The notes beneath the pieces were generated by a model that saw only the letters and a list, made by a program, of their open reading frames with translations, did no database searches and was not told the DNA's origin. From Lachnospiraceae bacterium UBA3804 (GTDB lineage: Bacteria > Bacillota > Clostridia > Lachnospirales > Lachnospiraceae): a stretch of DNA of 64,000 nucleotides. Made by a program: the position numbers and the translations under genes. Numbering within the stretch: position 1 is the first letter of the stretch; each line of letters begins with the position of its first letter. The DNA lies in assembly GCA_002368665.1 (NCBI GenBank), contig DFEK01000002.1, positions 1 to 64,000 of the forward strand, given 5' to 3'. Shown piece after piece: positions 25,862-33,564 of the stretch.

Positions 25862-27601
25862 TTATGCACTGTAGTCAGTCATGATAAATTCAATATTTTC
25901 CACGCCTCGGAACACATTCAGGTCCGGAAAATAGGCAACTTTTATCTTCAGTTCTTCCCCTCGGTATAAACCTTCCGCGCTTCCCGCTCCGAACGTATCG
26001 TCCAGAAACTGATGGAATACGCTTAAATCGCGGAATAATTTCAGGGTATATGTTTTCGGCGAATTCTCTTCCCGTACCGTAAAAATGCCCACATCATGAT
26101 TTTTGCCGACTACTTTGCCGGACAGGAAATGCACATCTTTTCTGGCAAATACGGGTTTTTCGTTCAAAACGCCGTACGGTTCGAGTTTATGGAATTCTTC
26201 GATCAGTTCTTTGGTCACATAGGCAAAAGGCATATCCGCATCGATGCAAAGACTCGGGCAAAGCATATCCTCGCTCAGTCCGGCATTCGCATTTAAGCGC
26301 GTTCTTAATGCCTCGATGTTTTCCTTTGACATCGTAATTCCGGCAGCCATCGGATGTCCGCCGAATTTATCAAACAGATCCGAGCACTCGGACAGTTTGG
26401 CAAACATGTCATATCCTTCGATGCTCCGGCCGGAGCCTTTGACCTTGCCGTTCTCCACATCCGTAAAACAGATGGTCGGGCGGTAAAACACTTCCTTGAT
26501 GCGACCGGCAACCAGGCCCGTAATGCTTTCATGGATTGAAGGAAGATACAGAATAACCACATCTTCCAAACCGGTCTTTTCGACTTCTTCCACGGCCTCC
26601 TGCTGCCCTTTGGCCGTAATGGCCTTTCGCTCTTCATTCATGGAAACCAGTGTTGCCGCAAGTTCGCCGGCCTTTGATTTGTCCGTACACATAAGCAGTT
26701 CCAATGCATTCGAAGCGGAGTCCAGTCTGCCCGTTGCATTGATACAGGGACCGAGAACAAATCCGATGGAATGAACATTTAACATCTTATCATCCAGACC
26801 CGTTTCGTGGATCAGAGCCTCCAGTCCGATACTGTTGCCGTCTTTTAAATGATTCAGACAGTATTTCACAAGTGAACGGTTCTCCGGACATAAGGGCATT
26901 ACATCACCCACGGTCGCAAATCCGGCAAGGACCCGAAGTTCCTTAATCAGTTCCTCGTCTTCCGCCGTTTTCACCCGATTCAAAAGACCGATCACAACTT
27001 TATATGCCAGATATGCTCCGCAGATTTCGCGGTTGGGATATGTATTCTCCCTGCGCTTCTGATCTACTACCGCCAGCGCATTCGGTAAAACTTCCGGGAT
27101 TTCATGGTGATCCGTTACGATCACTTCCATTCCGTAGGAACTGGCAAGATCCACTTCCTCTTTGGCCGCAATTCCGTTATCACAGGTGATGATGGCTTGC
27201 TTACCATCTTCTTTTGCCTGTTCAATCAGATTTTGATTCATACCGTAACCGTCGAGGACACGATGCGGAATCACATAGTCCACGTTAAGGCCGAGCCGCT
27301 TCAACCCTTTGAGTAAAATAGCCGTCGCGCAGACTCCGTCAATATCGTAGTCTCCCAAAATCCGCACTTTCTTTCCCTCTTTGATAAAACGGCTGATTTC
27401 TTTCAGTGCTTTCTCATAATCGGGAAGGCCTTCGGCTACATCAAAAAGACTCTCATCGAGCGTTAAATACTCTTTGATCTTTTCCTTACTGTCATATCCT
27501 CGGTTTACGAGAATGCGGATGGTAACGGGGTCCAAACCAAACTCTTCCGAAAGGGCGCGATAGTCGGCCGGTATTCTTTTAATCGTCCAATTCTTCTTCA
27601 T
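25862..27601 (-). CDS. recJ: Single-stranded-DNA-specific exonuclease RecJ
   Basis: 579 residues from the ATG giving MKKNWTIKR, the usual N-terminus. The longer frame would need a TTG inside the upstream terminator. DHH-family motifs are GDYDIDGVCA and VTDHHEIP, and a DHHA1 domain with GHPMAAG follows. It degrades 5' single-stranded DNA in recombination and mismatch repair. The ribosome-binding site (TTGGA) is weak. Confidence 0.95.
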   Translation of the reverse strand: MKKNWTIKRIPADYRALSEEFGLDPVTIRILVNRGYDSKEKIKEYLTLDESLFDVAEGLPDYEKALKEISRFIKEGKKVRILGDYDIDGVCATAILLKGLKRLGLNVDYVIPHRVLDGYGMNQNLIEQAKEDGKQAIITCDNGIAAKEEVDLASSYGMEVIVTDHHEIPEVLPNALAVVDQKRRENTYPNREICGAYLAYKVVIGLLNRVKTAEDEELIKELRVLAGFATVGDVMPLCPENRSLVKYCLNHLKDGNSIGLEALIHETGLDDKMLNVHSIGFVLGPCINATGRLDSASNALELLMCTDKSKAGELAATLVSMNEERKAITAKGQQEAVEEVEKTGLEDVVILYLPSIHESITGLVAGRIKEVFYRPTICFTDVENGKVKGSGRSIEGYDMFAKLSECSDLFDKFGGHPMAAGITMSKENIEALRTRLNANAGLSEDMLCPSLCIDADMPFAYVTKELIEEFHKLEPYGVLNEKPVFARKDVHFLSGKVVGKNHDVGIFTVREENSPKTYTLKLFRDLSVFHQFLDDTFGAGSAEGLYRGEELKIKVAYFPDLNVFRGVENIEFIMTDYSA

Positions 27602-27614
27602 TTCCAAGTAACTT

Positions 27615-27672
27615 GGCCAAAGCCGTATCCTTCGTATGAAGGCCTCCGGGCCAAAGCCTGTATCCTTCGTAT
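27615..27672. repeat. Two direct repeats in the recJ leader
   Basis: A 23-24 base unit (GGCCAAAGCC then GTATCCTTCGTAT) occurs at 27615-27637 and 27649-27672, differing by one inserted base. On the transcribed strand each unit carries an AAGGATAC ribosome-binding-like sequence. It is a short local duplication between recJ and the secDF terminator. Confidence 0.7.
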
Positions 27673-27680
27673 TATTTGAC

Positions 27681-27708
27681 AAAATCCCCCAGGTCCCTGG
27701 GGGATTTT
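27681..27708 (-). terminator. Rho-independent terminator after secDF
   Basis: ATCCCCCAGG (27684-27693) pairs with CCTGGGGGAT (27696-27705). AAAA and TTTT flank it, so it is symmetric. It separates secDF from recJ. Confidence 0.85.
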
Positions 27709-27735
27709 CATCAAACCGGTTTACCCGTTTATAAC

Positions 27736-30240
27736 TTATACATAATTCTTATCGGGATCGTCATCCTCATCTTCGATCTTGGTGCCGTTCTTCTTACGCA
27801 TGGTGTACCAGAAGAATCCTGCAAGGCAGATGGAGGAATAGCATCCGCATACGATACCGATCATCAAAGGAAGTGCAAATTCACGGATGGAAGTTACACC
27901 CAGGATGTATAACATGAGTACCATTGCAAATGTGGTCAGGGAAGTGAAAATACTTCTGGATAAGGTCTGCGTGATACTGGTGTTGACGATATCCTTGATC
28001 GTGATCTCTTCGCTGTTTCCGTCCTTTTGCTTACGTCTTCTCGACGCTGCGATCCTGAGTTTGTCCGCGGCGTCTTTCTTGTTCTCACGGATACGGTCAA
28101 AGATAACGATGGTCGCGTTGATCGAGTAACCGACAATGGTCAGCATACATGCAATGAATGTGGAGCTGACGGACACTCTCGCAATGGCATAGAACGCAAG
28201 TACAACCAAAACGTCATGCAGAAGTGCCAGTACGGAGGAAAGACCGAAGCGGTAATCGCTGAATCTGAACCAGATATAGATCAACATACAGATAACGGCG
28301 ATGGTCACGGAGATGATGGAATTTCTTCTCATTTCTCCGGATACCGTTGCAGAGATGGTCTCCGATGTAATCGTTCCTTCGTCAACATTGTATTCTCCGG
28401 TAAAGAGATCGCTTAACTGACTTCTTTCGTCTTCATTTAAGGTTCTGGTCTTAACAATGATTTCATTGCTGCCTTCAACCTTGGTAACCTGCACATTACC
28501 GTCTCCGGTAATCTTCTCGATATTCGGAGTGATTTTTTCATCAATCTGTTCCAGGGATAAATCCTCGTTCAGGGTAGCCGTCGTGGAAGTACCGCCGAGG
28601 AACTCCAGGCTGTACGCAAGAGCGTTTCCGGTTTTAACCTTGTAACCGATCATGACTGCGATACCGCCGACAATAACCAGTGCGGAGATGATGACGAAGA
28701 TTTTTCCCTTGGAAAGGAAATCCACACTCTTCTTCTGCTTTGCGATACCGAAGAGCTTCTCGCTCTTAAGTCCCATTGCAATGAATCCGTTGATCAATGC
28801 TCTGGTAACGAACAGTGCGGTGATCATGGAAAGAACAATACCCAAAGCAAGGGTCTGTGCAAAACCTTTCACCGAACCGGTACCCATGAACATTAACACG
28901 ATGGAAGCAATGAGGGTGGTGATATTACCGTCCAGAATTGCGGATAACGCTTTCTTGAAACCGATGTCCACGGAGGACTGCAGTGTTTTACCGGTTGCCA
29001 GCTCTTCACGGATTCTCGCGAAGATAATAACGTTTGCATCCACGGCCATACCGATGGAAAGGATAATACCTGCAATACCCGGAAGGGTTAAGGTAAAGTA
29101 TTCGTTGAAAATGGATAAGCTTACGATAATCAAGCCTGTATACATGGTCAGTGCAAGCACTGCCGCAAAACCGGGCAGGAAGTATACGCCGATCATGATG
29201 AGTGCTACGATGCCGAAACCGATGGCACCTGCCAAAAGGCTGGTCTTGATTGCATTGGAACCAAGCTGCGCACCTACGATGTTGGAACGGACTTCCTGAA
29301 GGGTTAATTTCAGGGCACCGATACGGATCTTGGAAGCAAGTCTGTCTGCTTCGTCATAGCTTCCCATACCGGAAATAACCGCATCACCGGTATTGATGAC
29401 ATCGTTTACACGGGGTACGGAAATGAAACTTCCGTCATAATAAATGGCAATGCTCTCTCCGGAACCCACAGCCTTGGCGGTTGCATCCGCAAATGCCTTG
29501 GTACCTTCCGTTCCCAGGGAAAGATTTACAACATTCTGTTTTACACCGGACTGCTGATCCTGATAAGTGGAAGCTTTGGCACTCGTAACATCGCTTCCTT
29601 CGAGGATGATGCTGCCTTCCTCTTTCAGGGTTTCGATCGGTTTTAACAGTACATACTGAATATCGATTTCGGTTGCCTTGTCCAAAGGATAGGTAATGGC
29701 ATTACCGTTCTCGTCAAGCTTTGCACTGAATGTGTTCTCATCGAAGTAAACGGCGGAATCTTCACCAACATAGAAGAATTCCACATCGTTCTCATCATGG
29801 TAAACCATCTGGCCTTCCAGCGTTCCCTTGATGGTATAGTTCGGGTTGCCGTTCGGGTCGGACTGTGCAATGAAATATAAGCTACCGGGCTTACCGAGAT
29901 CCTTTAAAATCGTATCTGCGTCGGAAACACCGGGAATTTCAATCGTAATTCTGTCGGTACCTTCCTGATAAACCTGTGCTTCGGTGGAATATGTCTCCGC
30001 CTTCATTTTCAATTTGTAGATGGTGTCGTTGATATCTGCCTGTGTAGGCGCTTCGTCTCCCACGATCTGATAGGTAATGCTGACACCGCCGGCAAGATCC
30101 AGACCCTGCTTTACATTGTAGGCGGAACCGATTTTCTTCTCACCGATACCGCAAACGGCAATATAGCCAAGTGCTGCCGTCAGAGCAAGAATCAGGAATA
30201 ATCCTATGATTTTACCGGCTTTCTTTTCTTTCTTGTTCAT
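27736..30240 (-). CDS. secDF: Fused protein-export membrane protein SecDF
   Basis: 834 residues from the ATG at 30240 (GGGAGGA ribosome-binding site); the TTG six codons upstream is not needed. The SecD half has one N-terminal membrane segment, a large outer P1 region and a six-segment RND core. The SecF half begins near residue 500 and repeats that core. SecDF uses the ion gradient to help pull exported proteins from the SecYEG channel. The acidic C-terminal tail (EDEDDDPDK) is cytoplasmic. Confidence 0.95.
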   Translation of the reverse strand: MNKKEKKAGKIIGLFLILALTAALGYIAVCGIGEKKIGSAYNVKQGLDLAGGVSITYQIVGDEAPTQADINDTIYKLKMKAETYSTEAQVYQEGTDRITIEIPGVSDADTILKDLGKPGSLYFIAQSDPNGNPNYTIKGTLEGQMVYHDENDVEFFYVGEDSAVYFDENTFSAKLDENGNAITYPLDKATEIDIQYVLLKPIETLKEEGSIILEGSDVTSAKASTYQDQQSGVKQNVVNLSLGTEGTKAFADATAKAVGSGESIAIYYDGSFISVPRVNDVINTGDAVISGMGSYDEADRLASKIRIGALKLTLQEVRSNIVGAQLGSNAIKTSLLAGAIGFGIVALIMIGVYFLPGFAAVLALTMYTGLIIVSLSIFNEYFTLTLPGIAGIILSIGMAVDANVIIFARIREELATGKTLQSSVDIGFKKALSAILDGNITTLIASIVLMFMGTGSVKGFAQTLALGIVLSMITALFVTRALINGFIAMGLKSEKLFGIAKQKKSVDFLSKGKIFVIISALVIVGGIAVMIGYKVKTGNALAYSLEFLGGTSTTATLNEDLSLEQIDEKITPNIEKITGDGNVQVTKVEGSNEIIVKTRTLNEDERSQLSDLFTGEYNVDEGTITSETISATVSGEMRRNSIISVTIAVICMLIYIWFRFSDYRFGLSSVLALLHDVLVVLAFYAIARVSVSSTFIACMLTIVGYSINATIVIFDRIRENKKDAADKLRIAASRRRKQKDGNSEEITIKDIVNTSITQTLSRSIFTSLTTFAMVLMLYILGVTSIREFALPLMIGIVCGCYSSICLAGFFWYTMRKKNGTKIEDEDDDPDKNYV

Positions 30241-30335
30241 TTCATCCTCCCAAGGCAAAACTGCTGCCCGTTTTTGTTTCTATAATTCATGAAATGGTTT
30301 CGGGACATTTTCCCGTCCACAAAAAACCAGAATAA

Positions 30336-30344
30336 ATTATAACA
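30336..30344 (-). promoter_or_regulatory. Extended -10 promoter of secDF
   Basis: Minus strand TGTTATAAT, about 96 bases before the secDF start, with no clear -35. It follows the terminator of the preceding gene directly. Confidence 0.5.
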
Positions 30345-30348
30345 CAAA

Positions 30349-30390
30349 AAAAGAGAGAATAAAAGAAAAACCTTTACTCTCCCTTTAATT
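30349..30390 (-). terminator. Rho-independent terminator after the CNNM/CBS gene
   Basis: On the minus strand GAGAGTAAA pairs with TTTATTCTC (one G-U pair) and TCTTTTTTT follows. The stem overlaps the stop codon of the CNNM/CBS gene. Confidence 0.65.
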
Positions 30391-31651
30391 CATTTAATTC
30401 AAGAATAACTTCCGTAACACGGTTTCCGTAGACCCTCTTGGCCGTCAGTTTGTCTCCGTCGGGAAGGACTACCTGTTCTCCTCTCTCGGGCAGCCTGTCA
30501 TCGAGTCGTTCGATCATCAGTCCGCCGATCGTATCGTAATCCTCACTTTCCAGCCGGCAGCCCAGGGAATTGTTGATATCATCGAGTTTCATTCCTCCCG
30601 GAACGATGAAAACATTGTCCGAGCGTTTCTCGATCAGGCTTTTTTCATCCTCATCGAATTCATCGCGGATTTCTCCGACGATCTCCTCCAGAAGGTCCTC
30701 CAAGGTAATCATACCCTCGCAGGCCCCGTATTCGTTTAAGACCATGGCAACGCCGGCGCCGGAGGCCCGAAGTTCCATCATCAGATCCGAAGTCTTTTTG
30801 TGTTCGTATGTATAAAACGGCTCACGCATTAAATCCGTGGGCTTAAAATTGGCTTTCTCCTGCTCCTCCACGAAGAGGAATTCCTTGATATTGATGATGC
30901 CGACCACATTGTCCGTCGTTTCGTGATACACCGGCAGACGTGTATACATGCTCTTTTTAAAGACCTTCTTGACCTCATCGTATCCGGCGGTATCTTCCAC
31001 CATGACCATATCGATTCGCGGAATCATGATGTCCCTTGCATCGGAATCACCGAAATCCACCACGTTATTGATCATCTCGCGTTCTTCTTTCTCAATAACG
31101 CCCTCTTCATGGCTCGCTTCCACGATAGTCCGAAGTTCGCTCTCGGTAATGACCGTCTTTTTCCGGTTGGGATTGATTCCGACGATACGCATGCACACAT
31201 AGGCGATCTTCTCAACCACGAAAATGATCGGTGTCAGAAGGATCATTAAGAAGCGCACGATCGGCGAATAGAAAAGTGCCACTTTCTCCGCATACAGATT
31301 CGCCCAGGTTTTGGGAATGATCTCGCCGTAGAGTAACACCACAAGTGTAAGCGCACCCGTAAACACACTGACCGCCCAGGGAAGGCCGGTCTTTACGGCA
31401 ACGGTGGTCGCCAGCGCGGATGCCGAAATATTCGCGACATTGTTTCCGATGAGAATGGTACTTAAGAATTTCGCATAATGCTCAAGAATGGAAAGAACCG
31501 ACGCAGCCCGCCTGTCGCCCTCTTCCGCCAAGGTGCGGATTCTCATCTGGTTTACCGATGAAAAAGCCGTTTCACAGGACGAGAAAAATGACGAGACAAA
31601 GATCAAAATCACGATGGCCGCAATCTGAATGATAAATATCGGGTCTGGCAA
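30374..31651 (-). CDS. CNNM/CorC-HlyC family membrane protein with CBS pair
   Basis: About 425 residues from the TTG at 31651, which has AAGGAG six bases upstream; the longer frame overlaps the upstream sirtuin-like gene. There are four membrane segments of the CNNM (DUF21) type, then a CBS domain pair (DIMIPRIDMV and VVGIINIKEFL), then a C-terminal CorC/HlyC transporter-associated domain. Homologues export magnesium or other divalent cations, and the old name is hemolysin-like. It is the last gene of the three-gene run with the L,D-transpeptidase and sirtuin-like genes. Confidence 0.9.
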   Translation of the reverse strand: MPDPIFIIQIAAIVILIFVSSFFSSCETAFSSVNQMRIRTLAEEGDRRAASVLSILEHYAKFLSTILIGNNVANISASALATTVAVKTGLPWAVSVFTGALTLVVLLYGEIIPKTWANLYAEKVALFYSPIVRFLMILLTPIIFVVEKIAYVCMRIVGINPNRKKTVITESELRTIVEASHEEGVIEKEEREMINNVVDFGDSDARDIMIPRIDMVMVEDTAGYDEVKKVFKKSMYTRLPVYHETTDNVVGIINIKEFLFVEEQEKANFKPTDLMREPFYTYEHKKTSDLMMELRASGAGVAMVLNEYGACEGMITLEDLLEEIVGEIRDEFDEDEKSLIEKRSDNVFIVPGGMKLDDINNSLGCRLESEDYDTIGGLMIERLDDRLPERGEQVVLPDGDKLTAKRVYGNRVTEVILELNELKGE

Positions 31652-31673
31652 AACTAAACTCCTTTCGCCTTCT

Positions 31674-32402
31674 TTACAACTGTTCAACCAATTTAGGAAG
31701 AACTTCTCCCGGATTGGCATAAATCACGTAATCTGCGAATTTATCGCTGAAATGCTGGTCCTTATGAATGACCACCAGTTTATCACCGGTATAATGGCCG
31801 GTGCAATAACGCATTTTCGAACCGGACAGATCCGTTCCGAGTACGAGGATCATATCCGCTTTCTGACAGGCACTGGTTGCCTGCGTATACAGATCGTTCC
31901 TTACCTTCTCACTGTGCAGACGGATATTGGGGCGGACAGATGCTTTACAGATTTCGCACAAAGGAACGTTCTTGGACGCCTTCACATAATCAACCGTGTA
32001 TTCTTTCTTGCATACCGGGCAGTAATTGTCGTAAACGCTTCCGGAAAGCTCCCATACGGGGGAAAGACCGGCAAGTTCTTCCAGTCCGTAAATATTGAAG
32101 CTGATGACACCGAGAAGTTTGCCCTTGCTTTGAAGAACCTTCATGGCTTCATATGCCGGGCCGGGTTTGGGCAGAACTTTAAGGACTTCGTTTTTGTAGA
32201 AGTCGTAAAAATACGTTTTCCTCGTGGTCAACTCACCTGCGGAAAGCATTTCTTCCGGGCTTTTACGGTACGTTTTCTCAATACGATAGAGATTGTCGGG
32301 GTTCCAAAGATCAATACCGCCACACTCTACCATCGCTTCCTGTCCGGTAATGCAGATGATGTGTTTCGATTCCTTGATTAACTTCTGTACCTTCTGAATC
32401 AC
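31674..32402 (-). CDS. Degenerate Sir2-family (sirtuin-like) protein, probably not a deacetylase
   Basis: 242 residues from the GTG at 32402 (AGAGGGG site); a longer frame would run into the transpeptidase gene. The overall fold is Sir2: an N-terminal CITGQ strand, SFNIYGLEELAG where sirtuins have TQNIDxLHxxAG, and a four-cysteine zinc module (CPVC … CEIC). A late LVLGTDLSG matches the sirtuin NAD-fold. However, the GAGxSxxSGIPDFR loop is replaced by GQEAMVECGGIDLW. The catalytic His in the ELHG motif is Ser (ELSGS). NAD or ADP-ribose binding may persist, but deacetylation is unlikely. Confidence 0.85.
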   Translation of the reverse strand: MIQKVQKLIKESKHIICITGQEAMVECGGIDLWNPDNLYRIEKTYRKSPEEMLSAGELTTRKTYFYDFYKNEVLKVLPKPGPAYEAMKVLQSKGKLLGVISFNIYGLEELAGLSPVWELSGSVYDNYCPVCKKEYTVDYVKASKNVPLCEICKASVRPNIRLHSEKVRNDLYTQATSACQKADMILVLGTDLSGSKMRYCTGHYTGDKLVVIHKDQHFSDKFADYVIYANPGEVLPKLVEQL

Positions 32403-32430
32403 GAAAATTCCCCTCTTTCCGTCTTCAAAT

Positions 32431-33384
32431 TTACTGCAGCCAGGGATTTGCGGGATCCGGATCGGTCGGGTCCCATCCGCGTCTGGGGTCTCCGCCATTA
32501 ATCTTCATTGCAGCGGGTTTTCCCAAAGGTCCGGGATTGGCAGCATCATCATAAATCTCCACTACCGTTCCGACGGGACAGTTCTCATAAATCCATTTTG
32601 CATTTCCTGCTTCCAGGCGGATGCATCCGTGCGAGCAAACCGTTCCGAGGCGGTTATAGGCACGCCAGTCAAGGTTTGCGGGATTTTTACCGTTATACAT
32701 AACGGAATGGAACCAGATGCGGTTTACGATTCTCTTGGTATACTGTCCGTACTGGTTTCCGTCGAATGCAAGCCATCTTGCGTTCTGAGCGGAACGGAAT
32801 ACGCCGAGAGGTGTATCGGTTCCGGGCGAGCAGACAAATGCTTTGTAAGGCACCGTATATTCGCCTTTTTCATCCGCTCCGAATACCGTTACCGTACAGG
32901 CTGCGCGGTTGATGCGGATGTAGTACGGATACGGTACGTTTTTATTGATGATACCGGGAGTCAAAAATGTTTCTCCGGGGTATCCCTGTCTGTGCTCCGC
33001 TTTGCCGAAATTCACATAATGCTTATATAATGCTTTGTCGGTGGAACCGCAGGCAGCTACGACATCCGGATTATTCTCCGCATAAAAGGTCGGATTAAAG
33101 AATCCGCCGTCTTCCATAACGGCTACCCATCCTACCGTATTGTAGGAAGCAGTCGGCATTCTGCCTTCGTTTTTACCGCATTCATTGTAATGCTTCCAAA
33201 GTGCACCCGCATTGTATCCGTAATAGGTTTTAAGATCCTTATAGGTCTCCGCATAGTAAACCGGATCAAATACACTTCCGTCCGGCATGTTAAGCGGTGC
33301 TGCGGACACTTTTACCATGCCCGTAAGCCAAACGACGGATGCCAAAAACAAAGTGCTGATAATTAGTCTGAAAGCTTTTTCCAT
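32431..33384 (-). CDS. Secreted L,D-transpeptidase (YkuD) with two N-terminal wall-associated repeats
   Basis: 317 residues from the ATG at 33384 (AAAGGA site; a TTG lies six codons upstream). A signal peptide is followed by two repeats of about 45 residues with the pattern F.P.YYAE..PD…G…ALW.HY…G..EGR. A YkuD domain follows, with HSVMYNG and the catalytic SHGCIRL (Cys nucleophile). Such enzymes make 3-3 cross-links in peptidoglycan or attach proteins to it. The C-terminus ends in a Pro/Asp-rich tail. It is divergent from the GH9 gene. Confidence 0.92.
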   Translation of the reverse strand: MEKAFRLIISTLFLASVVWLTGMVKVSAAPLNMPDGSVFDPVYYAETYKDLKTYYGYNAGALWKHYNECGKNEGRMPTASYNTVGWVAVMEDGGFFNPTFYAENNPDVVAACGSTDKALYKHYVNFGKAEHRQGYPGETFLTPGIINKNVPYPYYIRINRAACTVTVFGADEKGEYTVPYKAFVCSPGTDTPLGVFRSAQNARWLAFDGNQYGQYTKRIVNRIWFHSVMYNGKNPANLDWRAYNRLGTVCSHGCIRLEAGNAKWIYENCPVGTVVEIYDDAANPGPLGKPAAMKINGGDPRRGWDPTDPDPANPWLQ

Positions 33385-33564
33385 TTCACATTCCTTTTTC
33401 AATCAATTCCATATAACGGTGAGATGTTTATATATTTTACCACATTCCTTATGGTAAAACAAAATTATTTTTTTCTATTACAAAATACATTCTTTCTATT
33501 TCCATTTACAGCGATAATGTATAAAATAGTTATAATTGGTTTTTCTATCTTGGGAGGAGTTATC

